From Streptomyces sp. NBC_00490 (GTDB taxonomy: Bacteria > Actinomycetota > Actinomycetes > Streptomycetales > Streptomycetaceae), in NCBI RefSeq assembly GCF_036013645.1, contig NZ_CP107869.1:4650001-4714000 (forward strand): 64,000 bases of DNA. The letters run 5' to 3'. The position numbers and the translations under genes are program-made. Below are positions 10,510-18,971 of the stretch, in pieces; the first letter of the stretch is position 1; every line of letters starts with the position of its first letter. Under the pieces are notes generated by a model. The model saw only the letters and a list, made by a program, of their open reading frames with translations. It made no database searches and was not told where the DNA came from.

Positions 10510-11399
10510 GGGCGGTTCGGCTCCTCGTTGTCGTGCTCGACGCGGTTCTCGGCGATGCGGGCGAACTCCTCGACGGTGAGGGCCTCCCCGCGCGCCTGCG
10601 GCGAGACCCCGGCGGCGACGAGCGCGGCCTCGGCGGCGGCCGCGGAGCCGGCCCATCCGGCGAGGGCGGCCCGCAGCGTCTTGCGCCGCTGTGCGAAGGC
10701 CGCGTCGACGACGGCGAAGACCTCGCGCCTGGAGGCGGTGGTCGGGACCGGTTCGGCGCGCTTGACGAGCGACACGAGCCCGCTGTCGACGTTGGGCGCG
10801 GGCCAGAAGACCTTGCGGCCGATGGACCCGGCCCGCTTGACGTCGGCGTACCAGTTGGCCTTCACCGACGGCACGCCGTACACCCGGGAGCCGGGCCCCG
10901 CGGCGAGCCGGTCCGCGACCTCGGCCTGGACCATGACGAGGGTCCGCTCGATGGTCGGGAAGGTCTCCAGCATGTGCAGCAGGACGGGTACGGCGACGTT
11001 GTAGGGCAGGTTCGCCACGAGCGCTGTGGGCGCCGGGCCCGGCAACTCGCCGACCTGCATCGCGTCGGAGTTGACCAGCGCGAACCGGTCGGCCCGGCCG
11101 GGCATGCGGGCCGCGATGGTGGCGGGCAGCGCGGCGGCGAGCACGTCGTCGATCTCGACCGCGGTGACCCGGTCCGCGACTTCGAGCAGCGCGAGGGTGA
11201 GGGATCCGAGCCCCGGACCGACCTCGACGACGACGTCGTCCGGGCGGACGTCTGCGGTGCGGACGATACGGCGCACCGTATTCGCGTCGATCACGAAGTT
11301 CTGCCCGCGCTGCTTGGTCGGTCGCACACCGAGGACTTCCGCGAGCTCACGGACGTCGGCGGGGCCGAGAAGGGCATCGGGGGCGGGGCTGCTGCTCAC
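10506..11399 (-). CDS. ksgA: 16S rRNA dimethyladenosine transferase
   Basis: This SAM-dependent enzyme dimethylates the two adjacent adenines near the 3' end of 16S rRNA during small-subunit assembly. Visible motifs are [10 protein letters not shown], the SAM loop [17 protein letters not shown] and the catalytic [12 protein letters not shown] chose the GTG at 11399 ([18 protein letters not shown]), giving 297 residues. A GTG at 11429 would add ten Pro-rich residues that look like leader sequence. No strong Shine-Dalgarno sequence supports either start. The gene overlaps ispE by four bases. Confidence 0.93.
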   Translation of the reverse strand: MSSSPAPDALLGPADVRELAEVLGVRPTKQRGQNFVIDANTVRRIVRTADVRPDDVVVEVGPGLGSLTLALLEVADRVTAVEIDDVLAAALPATIAARMPGRADRFALVNSDAMQVGELPGPAPTALVANLPYNVAVPVLLHMLETFPTIERTLVMVQAEVADRLAAGPGSRVYGVPSVKANWYADVKRAGSIGRKVFWPAPNVDSGLVSLVKRAEPVPTTASRREVFAVVDAAFAQRRKTLRAALAGWAGSAAAAEAALVAAGVSPQARGEALTVEEFARIAENRVEHDNEEPNRP

Positions 11400-11432
11400 G
11401 GCCACAAGGGTACGGGGCGGCGGGGGCACCCC

Positions 11433-12779
11433 TCACCCGTGCAGCCGCCTCCCGCAGTGCGGCCACGGGCTGGCGCCCCGCTGCACGTACAGCTTCTTCG
11501 CCCGGAAGGTCTGTTCCGCCGCCGGTGCGTCCTGCGGCCGTCCGCTCCCGCCCAGCCCCTGCCAGGTCCGGGTGTCGAACTGGTACAGCCCGCCGTACGT
11601 CCCCGAAGGGTCCACCGCGTCGGGGCGGCCCCCCGACTCGCAGGTGGCCAGTTGCTGCCAGTCCAGTCCGTCCGCGCCCTGCACGGACATCGGCATCGGC
11701 CTGGTCCCCACCTTCACCACCTGCGTCCGCGGCTCCCGGACCACCTCGGTCCTGATCCGCCGGGGCTTCTGCTTGACGCCGTTGACGGTCCGCAGGGAGT
11801 ACGTGATCCGCCGCAGCCCCGCCTGCCCCGCCTGCTCGACGACCTCCGTGCCCTTGAACAGCGAGGGGTCCTCGGTCCGCTCCACCCGGAACGGGATCGC
11901 CTCCTCGCGGACCTCCTTGGACCCGGTGATCCGCAGCACGGTGACGGTCTGCCCGTCCCGCGGGAAACTCCCCGGCGCGACCGACGTCGTGTCCTGCCCG
12001 CGCAGCGTGATGCCGGCCTCCTCGACGACCTCCCCCACCGTTGCCGCGTTCGTGCGCACGGTGCGCGACCGGCCGTCCGCCATGACCGTGACCGCGCGCT
12101 CGGTGCGCACGTCCAGCGTGAGCCCCTCGCGTCCGATCGGCCGGGAGCGCGAGGTCGACAGATACGCGCCCTCCGCGCGCACCCCCAGCTGCTTGAGCGC
12201 CCCGTCCACCGTGCGCGCCGTCGTCCACACCTCGCGCCGCTCCCCGTCGAGCGTGAGCCGCACGGGGCGCCCGTAGTGCACGGCGATCTCGTCGCCGCTG
12301 GAGAGCTCCGTCCCGGGAGCTGGCGCGACCACGTCGTGCGCTCCCACGTCGACGCCCTCGTCGGCGAGGAGTTCGCTCACGTCGTCGGCGAAGGTGTGCA
12401 GGGTGCGCGGCTTGCCGTCGACGGTCAGCTCGATCGCCTTGTCCTTGGCGACGAACGCGGTGGTGCCGCCGGCGAGGAACGCCACGACCAGCGCCTGGGG
12501 CAGCAGCCGGCGCATCGCGCTGTCCGGGCGCTCGGCGCCCCGCCCCTTCCGCCGGCGCGCGGCCCGCCGGCCCGCTCCGCCGTGCGGCGCGGGCGCCTCG
12601 GGCAGCTCGTAGGCGGGCCGGTAGGTGTCCTCGTACGACACGGGCATCGGCGGGGTCGGCAGCGTCGGCGCGACCTGGACGCCGTACGCCACTGTCTCCG
12701 CGTTGTGCGGGTCGTACACCGCGGCGTACGGATCGTTCGGGCCGTACGTCTCGTACGTCTGGTACTGGGAGTTGCTCAC
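11433..12779 (-). CDS. rpfB: Resuscitation-promoting factor RpfB (DUF348 repeats, G5, transglycosylase-like)
   Basis: This 448-residue secreted or membrane-anchored cell-wall hydrolase is of the type that promotes exit from dormancy. Residues 1-65 form a Tyr/Pro-rich cytoplasmic tail, followed by a hydrophobic anchor (ALVVAFLAGGTTAF). Three DUF348 units come next (for example KAIELTVDGKPRTLHTFADDV), then a G5-like region (IPFRVERTEDPSLFKGTEVV). The C-terminal lysozyme-like domain contains the catalytic Glu in ATCESGG and the GGLYQF motif. The start is a GTG at 12779 with GGAG about 11 nt upstream; a longer frame to 12833 lacks such support. The gene lies between tatD and ksgA, as in other actinobacteria. 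Confidence 0.92.
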   Translation of the reverse strand: MSNSQYQTYETYGPNDPYAAVYDPHNAETVAYGVQVAPTLPTPPMPVSYEDTYRPAYELPEAPAPHGGAGRRAARRRKGRGAERPDSAMRRLLPQALVVAFLAGGTTAFVAKDKAIELTVDGKPRTLHTFADDVSELLADEGVDVGAHDVVAPAPGTELSSGDEIAVHYGRPVRLTLDGERREVWTTARTVDGALKQLGVRAEGAYLSTSRSRPIGREGLTLDVRTERAVTVMADGRSRTVRTNAATVGEVVEEAGITLRGQDTTSVAPGSFPRDGQTVTVLRITGSKEVREEAIPFRVERTEDPSLFKGTEVVEQAGQAGLRRITYSLRTVNGVKQKPRRIRTEVVREPRTQVVKVGTRPMPMSVQGADGLDWQQLATCESGGRPDAVDPSGTYGGLYQFDTRTWQGLGGSGRPQDAPAAEQTFRAKKLYVQRGASPWPHCGRRLHG

Positions 12780-12875
12780 GCCGACACGCTCCAGGGTCCA
12801 GAGAGACCCAGAACCTAGCGGAGTGTCCGTCACTCTCCAAAGCGACGTGGCTACGGGTGGTGACGACCGATCGGG

Positions 12876-13766
12876 TCAGTAACCGAACGCCCGAGCGGTG
12901 TTCGCGGCGAGTGCCGTGGCCAACGTGTCCTCGTCGACGCCTCGCACCGCGGCCATCGCGCGCACCGTGACCGGGATGAGATACGGCGCGTTGGGCCGTC
13001 CGCGGTACGGGACCGGCGTCAGGAAGGGCGCGTCGGTCTCCACGAGGAGCAGCTCCGGCGGGGCCACCGCGACCGCGTCCCGCAGGTTCTGGGCGTTCTT
13101 GAAGGTGACGTTGCCGGCGAAGGACATGAAGTACCCGGCGCGGGCGCAGAGCTCGGCCATCTCGGCGTCGCCGGAGTAGCAGTGGAAGACGGTGCGCTCG
13201 GGAGCGCCCTCCTCCTTGAGCACTCGCAGGACGTCGGCGTGGGCGTCGCGGTCGTGGATGACGAGGGCCTTGCCGTGCCGCTTGGCGATCTCGATGTGGG
13301 CACGGAAGGAGCGCTCCTGCGCCTCCTTGCCCTCGGGGCCGGTGCGGAAGTGGTCGAGGCCGGTCTCGCCGACACCCTTGACCTGCGGAAGCGCGGCCAG
13401 GCGCTCGATCTCCGCGAGCGCCTCGTCGAGCGCCTGCGCGCCCCCCGGCTGCCGCGCGCCCTGCCGGGACCAGCCGTCGGGATCGCCGTGGACGATGCGC
13501 GGCGCCTCGTTGGGGTGCAGGGCGACGGTCGCGTGGACGGCGTCGTACCGCGCCGCTGTGTCCGCGGCCCACTGCGAGCCCCGGACGTCACAGCCGACCT
13601 GCACGACCGTCGTCACGCCCACCGACGCGGCCTTCGCGAGGGCCTCCTCGACCGTCCCTGACTGCATGTCGAGGTGGGTGTGGGAGTCGGCGACGGGCAC
13701 CTGGAGGGGTGCGGGGAGCGGCGGCGCCGCGTGCTTGTCGCGAGCGGTGGAGCTGGAGGAGGGCAT
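12876..13766 (-). CDS. tatD: TatD-family metal-dependent deoxyribonuclease
   Basis: A 296-residue TIM-barrel hydrolase of the TatD family begins MPSSSSTARDKHAAPP. The metal ligands are visible in DSHTHLD, GETGLDHFR, VIHDRDAHADVL, VFHCYSGD and VETDAPFL. Members act as 3'-5' DNA exonucleases in DNA repair or turnover. It starts with ATG at 13766, which sits inside the left arm of an inverted repeat (13760-13795), so the start could be masked by mRNA structure. It is the first gene of the run tatD-rpfB-ksgA-ispE. Confidence 0.93.
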   Translation of the reverse strand: MPSSSSTARDKHAAPPLPAPLQVPVADSHTHLDMQSGTVEEALAKAASVGVTTVVQVGCDVRGSQWAADTAARYDAVHATVALHPNEAPRIVHGDPDGWSRQGARQPGGAQALDEALAEIERLAALPQVKGVGETGLDHFRTGPEGKEAQERSFRAHIEIAKRHGKALVIHDRDAHADVLRVLKEEGAPERTVFHCYSGDAEMAELCARAGYFMSFAGNVTFKNAQNLRDAVAVAPPELLLVETDAPFLTPVPYRGRPNAPYLIPVTVRAMAAVRGVDEDTLATALAANTARAFGY

Positions 13767-13795
13767 GCCCCGATCCTACGAAAGGGGCATGCCCT
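13760..13795. promoter_or_regulatory. Inverted repeat covering the tatD start codon
   Basis: Twelve-base arms AGGGCATGCCCC (13760-13771) and GGGGCATGCCCT (13784-13795) are exact reverse complements with a 12-nt spacer. The left arm contains the tatD ATG, and each arm is itself nearly palindromic (GGGCATGCCC). It is followed by a C-rich/G-rich run to about 13815. It could be an operator, an mRNA hairpin controlling tatD translation, or part of the terminator of the leftward gene upstream. Confidence 0.5.
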
Positions 13796-13817
13796 CTCCC
13801 CGGGGGGAGGCGGGGCT

Positions 13818-14228
13818 TCAGCTCGCCTTGCGGTGGTGGAACGGGTGGAGGAGATCGGACAGCTGCCAGTGGTGGCGCTCCTTGGCCTGCGCGGGCACCT
13901 CGGGCGCCTCCACCGGCCCGGCCTGCGGGGCACGGCGCTGCCCGCGGCGCACGGCGTCGAGCACCGAGGACACCTGCCCCGCCCGCATGATGCGGACGAC
14001 GTGCCCGTCGCAGTTCTGGCACGTGGGCCTGCTCAGCGGCGACGGCACGACCTGGTCGTTCGCGACGTAGATGACGAACTCGTGGCCGTCGGCACCGGTG
14101 TGGTGCTCGATCTCGTACGACTGCTCCCAGCCGTGCCCGCACCGCATGCAGGCGAAGGAATACGACTCGTGGACGACGGCGGTGGCGCCGCTGCGCAGTG
14201 CGGCGGTCTGCCCTGCGATCTCGCTCAT
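13818..14228 (-). CDS. Small zinc-ribbon-like hypothetical protein
   Basis: A 136-residue cytoplasmic protein carries two Cys pairs (FACMRCGHGW near residue 27 and TCQNCDGHVV near residue 70) that could form one zinc ribbon. Between them lies a beta-rich segment with SYEIEHH. The tail is basic and His-rich (HHWQLSDLLHPFHHRK). The ATG at 14228 has AGAGGAGC six nt upstream, so the start is solid. I do not recognise a characterised family. Neighbours are housekeeping genes, and nothing in them points to a function. Confidence 0.7.
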   Translation of the reverse strand: MSEIAGQTAALRSGATAVVHESYSFACMRCGHGWEQSYEIEHHTGADGHEFVIYVANDQVVPSPLSRPTCQNCDGHVVRIMRAGQVSSVLDAVRRGQRRAPQAGPVEAPEVPAQAKERHHWQLSDLLHPFHHRKAS

Positions 14229-14475
14229 GCCAGCTCCTCTGGTCCGCTGGACCCAGGGACGGGTGCGTCCCTTCGTCCAGTGGACGCCTGCGCCGGAGCG
14301 AATGCATCAGCCCTGTCGAGTGTTGGAACCGTCTTGGACTTTCCTTGCCGAAACGGCCCTTACGGCGGGGGCTGCGCTTTGCCTTCGGCCCTCCCCCTTT
14401 GCCTGCCCGTGGGGCGCACGCTCAAAAGACATGCGCCCTGCTCAGAGGGCCTGTGCGCGGGGTCACGCGCCCTTT

Positions 14476-15324
14476 CTAGGAGGCCGCGTTCTTGGCCGCC
14501 ACGACCGCGTCGAAGACCTCCCGTTTCGGCAGTCCCACCTCCGCCGCCACCGCCGCGATCGCCTCCTTGCGCCGCTCGCCCGCCTCCTCACGCACCCGCA
14601 CCCGGCGCACCAGCTCCGGGCCGTCGAGCTCCTCGGGCCCCTTCTCCGGCGCCCCCTCGACGACGACGGTGATCTCCCCGCGCACCCCCTCCGCGGCCCA
14701 CGCGGCCAGCTCCCCCAGCGGGCCCCGCTTGACCTCCTCGTACGTCTTGGTCAGCTCCCGGCAGACGGCGGCCCGCCGCTCCGCGCCGAACACCTCGGCC
14801 ATCGCGGCGAGGGTGTCGTCGAGCCGGTGCGGGGCCTCGAAGTACACGAGGGTGCGCCGCTCCTGGGCGACCTCCCGCAGCCGGGTCAGCCGTTCGCCCG
14901 CCTTGCGCGGCAGGAACCCCTCGAAGCAGAACCGGTCGACGGGCAGCCCGGACAGCGCGAGCGCGGTGAGGACGGCGGAGGGGCCGGGCACGGCGGTGAC
15001 CCGGATGTCCTTCTCCACGGCGGCCGCCACCAGCCGGTAGCCGGGGTCCGAGACCGACGGCATCCCGGCGTCGGTCACGAGCAGCACGCGCGCGCCGCCG
15101 ACGAGCTCCTCGACCAGCTCCGGCGTACGGGCGGCCTCGTTGCCCTCGAAGTACGACACGACGCGGCCCTTGGGCGTCACCCCGAGCGCCTGGGTGAGGC
15201 GCCGCAGCCGCCGGGTGTCCTCGGCGGCGACCACGTCCGCGCCGGCCAGTTCCGCGGCGAGCCGGGGCGGGGCGTCCGCGATGTCGCCGATGGGGGTGCC
15301 TGCCAAAACAAGGGTTCCTGTCAC
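14476..15324 (-). CDS. rsmI: 16S rRNA (cytidine-1402 2'-O)-methyltransferase
   Basis: A 282-residue tetrapyrrole-methylase-fold enzyme uses SAM to methylate the ribose of C1402 in the decoding centre. The RsmI signatures LVLAGTPIGDIADAPPR, VVAAEDTRR, VTDAGMPSVSDPGYRLV and ALSGLPVDRFCFEGFLPR are all present. I chose the GTG at 15324 (VTGTLVLAGTPIGD), preceded by GAGGA at good spacing. The longer frame to 15441 would add 39 residues unlike the family. The gene is divergent from pmt, with 62 bp between the starts. Confidence 0.94.
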   Translation of the reverse strand: MTGTLVLAGTPIGDIADAPPRLAAELAGADVVAAEDTRRLRRLTQALGVTPKGRVVSYFEGNEAARTPELVEELVGGARVLLVTDAGMPSVSDPGYRLVAAAVEKDIRVTAVPGPSAVLTALALSGLPVDRFCFEGFLPRKAGERLTRLREVAQERRTLVYFEAPHRLDDTLAAMAEVFGAERRAAVCRELTKTYEEVKRGPLGELAAWAAEGVRGEITVVVEGAPEKGPEELDGPELVRRVRVREEAGERRKEAIAAVAAEVGLPKREVFDAVVAAKNAAS

Positions 15325-15386
15325 GTTTCCATCCTCGCAGCACCCATCCACGGGACTCCCACAGCCGTGTTCCCTACGATGGCGCG

Positions 15387-17138
15387 GTGACCAGTACAGC
15401 GTCGTCCATGGACTCCACGGACACCCGACAGGCCCAGGCACCGCAAGACCAGCGGCCGTCGTGGCAGCAGCGGCTGCGCCGTTTCGGCTACACGGCCGGG
15501 CCCAGAAGCGACGTGCGGGACCGGCTCGTGCCGCCGTACACGCAGCCCAACCCCCGGATGTGGGCGGCGCTCGGGCTGCCGAAGGCGCTGGTGGACCGGA
15601 TCGTGCGCTGGTCCGGCTGGGGCGGTCCGCTGCTCGTCACCCTGTTCGCGGGCGTCATCCGGTTCTGGAACCTGGGCGGCCCCAAGGCGGTGATATTCGA
15701 TGAGACGTACTACGCCAAGGACGCCTGGGCGCTCGTCCACCGCGGCTTCGAGGTCAACTGGGACAAGAACGCCAACGACCTGATCCTGGACGTCGGCAGC
15801 AAGGTGCCGGTCCCGACGGACCCGTCGTACGTCGTGCATCCGCCGGTCGGCAAGTACGTCATCGGACTCGGCGAGCTGATGTTCGGGTTCGACCCGTTCG
15901 GCTGGCGGTTCATGACGGCCCTCCTCGGCACCCTCTCGGTGCTGATGCTGTGCCGTATCGGCCGCCGCATCTTCCGCTCGACGTTCCTGGGCTGTCTGGC
16001 CGGCGCGCTGATGGCGGTGGACGGGCTGGCCTTCGTGATGGCCCGCACCTCGCTGCTCGACGGCGTGCTGATGTTCTTCGTGCTGGCCGCGTTCGGCTGT
16101 CTGGTCGTCGACCGCGACCGGACCCGGGAGAAACTCGCGGCCGCGCTCCCGCTCGACGCGGACGGCCGGGCCCGTCCCGACGCGCACACCGCCGAGACGA
16201 CCCGCTTCGGATGGCGCCCCTGGCGCTGGCTGGCCGGTCTGACGCTGGGCCTGGCCATCGGCACCAAGTGGAACGGCCTGTACATCCTGGCCGCGTTCTG
16301 CGTCATGGCGGTCCTGTGGGACGTCGGCTCCCGCAGGGTCGCGGGCGCCCGTCACCCGTACGGGGCGGTCCTCAGGCGCGACCTGAGCCTGACCTTCCTG
16401 GCGACGGTGCCGGTGGCGATCGCCACGTACCTGCTGTCCTGGCTCGGCTGGATCCTCTCCCCCACGGACGGCACCGGCGGCTACTACCGCAACTGGGCCG
16501 CGACGGACGGCAAAAACAGCGACTGGTCCTGGCTGTTCCCGGACTGGTGGCGCAGCCTGTGGCACTACGAGCACCAGGTCTACGACTTCCACGTCGGCCT
16601 GCACTCCCCGCACACGTACCAGTCCAACCCGTGGAGCTGGATCGTCGACGGCCGCCCGGTCTCGTTCTTCTACGAGTCCCCCCTGCCCGGCAACGACGGC
16701 TGCCCCGCCGACGCCGGCGAGAAGTGCGCCCGCGAGGTCCTCGCCATCGGCACCCCGCTGCTGTGGTGGGTGGCCGCCTTCGCGATCGCCTACGTCCTGT
16801 GGCGCTGGCTCTTGCGCCGCGACTGGCGCGCGGGCGCGATCGCCTGCGGCATCGCCGCCGGCTACCTCCCCTGGTTCATGTACCAGGAACGCACGATCTT
16901 CTTCTTCTACGCCGTCGTCTTCCTGCCCTTCCTGTGCCTGGCCGTCGCGATGATGCTCGGCGCGATCATCGGCCGGCCCGGCTCCAGCGACACCCGGCGC
17001 GTGGCGGGGGCCACGGGGGCGGGTGTGCTGGTGCTGCTGATCGCCTGGAACTTCATCTACTTCTGGCCCCTGTACACCGGGACCGCCATCCCGATCGACG
17101 ACTGGCGTTCACGGATGTGGCTGGACACCTGGGTCTAG
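15387..17138 (+). CDS. pmt: Polyprenol-phosphate-mannose:protein mannosyltransferase (GT39)
   Basis: This 583-residue multispanning membrane protein has roughly ten helices and belongs to the GT39 protein O-mannosyltransferases. These transfer mannose from polyprenyl-phosphate-mannose to secreted proteins on the outer face of the membrane. The catalytic acidic pair is visible in the first loop (AVIFDETYYAKD), followed by the conserved VHPPVGKYVIGLGELMFG. A basic N-terminal tail of about 60 residues precedes the first helix. It starts with GTG at 15387 and is divergent from rsmI. Two transpeptidase genes follow, so cell-envelope functions are grouped here. Confidence 0.93.
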   Translation: MTSTASSMDSTDTRQAQAPQDQRPSWQQRLRRFGYTAGPRSDVRDRLVPPYTQPNPRMWAALGLPKALVDRIVRWSGWGGPLLVTLFAGVIRFWNLGGPKAVIFDETYYAKDAWALVHRGFEVNWDKNANDLILDVGSKVPVPTDPSYVVHPPVGKYVIGLGELMFGFDPFGWRFMTALLGTLSVLMLCRIGRRIFRSTFLGCLAGALMAVDGLAFVMARTSLLDGVLMFFVLAAFGCLVVDRDRTREKLAAALPLDADGRARPDAHTAETTRFGWRPWRWLAGLTLGLAIGTKWNGLYILAAFCVMAVLWDVGSRRVAGARHPYGAVLRRDLSLTFLATVPVAIATYLLSWLGWILSPTDGTGGYYRNWAATDGKNSDWSWLFPDWWRSLWHYEHQVYDFHVGLHSPHTYQSNPWSWIVDGRPVSFFYESPLPGNDGCPADAGEKCAREVLAIGTPLLWWVAAFAIAYVLWRWLLRRDWRAGAIACGIAAGYLPWFMYQERTIFFFYAVVFLPFLCLAVAMMLGAIIGRPGSSDTRRVAGATGAGVLVLLIAWNFIYFWPLYTGTAIPIDDWRSRMWLDTWV

Positions 17139-17245
17139 CGGTCCGGCACCGGTCTCTCTTCGGCCAACAAAAGGAAACACCTCTCACAGTTGTCACTCAC
17201 GCCACTTACAGTGCGAGGACTGATAACGGGGAGGGGTTCAGTTCC

Positions 17246-18874
17246 ATGGGCAAGGGGGTCAAGGCCGCCGTCATCGGCAGCGTGTTCGCCGTGATGGTGG
17301 GTGGGGCCGGGTACGGCGCGTTCAACATCGTGTCCGCGCTGAACGACGACGGGGGCTCCGGCGGGTCCGAGGTGAAGTCGGGGCCGCCCAGCGGGGACGA
17401 GGTCGAGGAGACGTCGGGGAAGTTCTTCGCGGCCTGGGAGAAGGGCTCCGCGGCGTCGGCGTCGCAGTACACGAACAACAACGCGGCCGCCCGGGCACTG
17501 CTGACGGAGTACCGCGAGAACGCGCACATCACCGGCGTGAGGATCACGCCCGGTACGGCTCAGGGGGCCACCGTCCCCTTCACCGTGAAGGCGAAGGTGA
17601 CCTACCGGGGGACGTCCGAGCCCCTGTCGTACAAGAGCAGTCTGAGCGTCGTCCGTGGTCGCACCACCGGCAAGGCGCTCGTGGACTGGAAGCCGTCCGT
17701 GATCCACCCGGAGCTGCGGACGGCCCAGGACGCGCTCGTCACCGGCCCGTCCGCGACCCCGCCCATCGAGGCGGTGGACCGGGGCGGCAAGGTGCTGACG
17801 AAGGACAAGTACCCCTCGCTGGGCCCGATCCTGGACGCGCTGCGCGCCAAGTACGGCGCGAAGGCGGGCGGCACCCCGGGCGTCGAGCTGTTCGTCCGGC
17901 ACGACGGAGACGGCTCCCCCGACACCCCGCTGCTGACCCTCTCCAAGGGCAAGGCGGGCAAGCTTCAGACGACGATCAGCGCGAGCGCGCAGGCGGCGGC
18001 CGAGACCGCGGTGACGCAGTACGCCAACTCCTCGGTGGTGGCCGTCAAGCCGACCACGGGTGAGGTGCTGGCGGTCGCCAACCACCGCAAGGACGGCTTC
18101 AACGCGGCCTTCGAGGGCGCGCAGCCCCCCGGCTCCACGATGAAGATCCTCACCTCGGCGATGCTCATCGACAACGGCGTGACCTCGATGAACGGCCCGG
18201 CGCCCTGCCCGGACGACGCGATGTGGCAGGGACAGACCTTCAAGAACCTGAAGAACATGAAGCCGGACCTGAACGCCACGCTCGCCAACAGTTTCATGCG
18301 GTCCTGCAACACGGCCTTCATCAAGCTGATCGACGAGGACCCGCTCACCGACGAGTCGCTGACCGCGGAGGCGCAGACCAAGTTCGGGCTCGGCCGGGAC
18401 GACTGGAAGACCGGCATCACCTCGGTCGACGGCAGCGTCCCCGCCGAGAGCGGCCCGGACCGGGCCGCCAACGCGATCGGCCAGGGCAAGGTCACCATGA
18501 ACCCGCTGAACATGGCGTCCGTGACGGCCACCGCGATCACCGGCACCTTCCGCCAGCCCTACCTGGTCTCGCCGGAGCTGGACGACCGCAAACTGGCCAC
18601 CGCCGAGGGACTGCGGGCGGGCACGGCCGACCAGCTGAAGCAGATGATGCGGCTGACGGCCACCCAGGGCACCGCGGCACCGGTCATGCGAGGGCTCGGC
18701 GGGGACATCGGGGCGAAGACCGGCTCGGCCGAGGTGGACAATGTGGCCACCTCCAACAGCTGGTTCACCGGGTTCCGCAATGATGTCGCCGCGGCGGCCA
18801 TGACCGAACAGGGCGGCCACGGCGTCGACGCGGCCGGCCCGATCGTGAAGGCCGTACTGGCGGCGGGTGGCTGA
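17246..18874 (+). CDS. Class B penicillin-binding protein with NTF2-like N-terminal domain
   Basis: A 542-residue D,D-transpeptidase is anchored by one N-terminal helix (AAVIGSVFAVMVGGAGYGAF). An MecA-N/NTF2-like domain occupies about 50-150, a dimerisation region follows, and the transpeptidase domain is C-terminal. All active-site motifs are intact: S297-T-M-K300 (nucleophile), S353-C-N355 and K491-T-G493. The ATG at 17246 has GGGGAGGGG about 11 nt upstream. It cross-links peptidoglycan outside the membrane. The next gene is a close paralogue, so the pair is a tandem duplication, and a sporulation-linked ssgE gene follows. Confidence 0.9.
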   Translation: MGKGVKAAVIGSVFAVMVGGAGYGAFNIVSALNDDGGSGGSEVKSGPPSGDEVEETSGKFFAAWEKGSAASASQYTNNNAAARALLTEYRENAHITGVRITPGTAQGATVPFTVKAKVTYRGTSEPLSYKSSLSVVRGRTTGKALVDWKPSVIHPELRTAQDALVTGPSATPPIEAVDRGGKVLTKDKYPSLGPILDALRAKYGAKAGGTPGVELFVRHDGDGSPDTPLLTLSKGKAGKLQTTISASAQAAAETAVTQYANSSVVAVKPTTGEVLAVANHRKDGFNAAFEGAQPPGSTMKILTSAMLIDNGVTSMNGPAPCPDDAMWQGQTFKNLKNMKPDLNATLANSFMRSCNTAFIKLIDEDPLTDESLTAEAQTKFGLGRDDWKTGITSVDGSVPAESGPDRAANAIGQGKVTMNPLNMASVTATAITGTFRQPYLVSPELDDRKLATAEGLRAGTADQLKQMMRLTATQGTAAPVMRGLGGDIGAKTGSAEVDNVATSNSWFTGFRNDVAAAAMTEQGGHGVDAAGPIVKAVLAAGG

Positions 18875-18971
18875 ACTCACCCGCACAGGACGGGACTCTA
18901 GGCTGGTCGCCGTCGTTGAGTGAGGGACGAGGGCGACGGGGACCCTGGGGAAACGCGGAGGACAGAGAGCT

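Noticed and set aside
12780-12875. Possible c-di-AMP riboswitch before the rpf gene
   Set aside because: Some Streptomyces rpf genes have one, but the 96-bp space to tatD is too short and no riboswitch motifs are visible.
11347-13572. A 741-codon frame across tatD, rpfB and ksgA
   Set aside because: Low-complexity Arg/Gly/Ala sequence in a shadow frame of three recognised genes.
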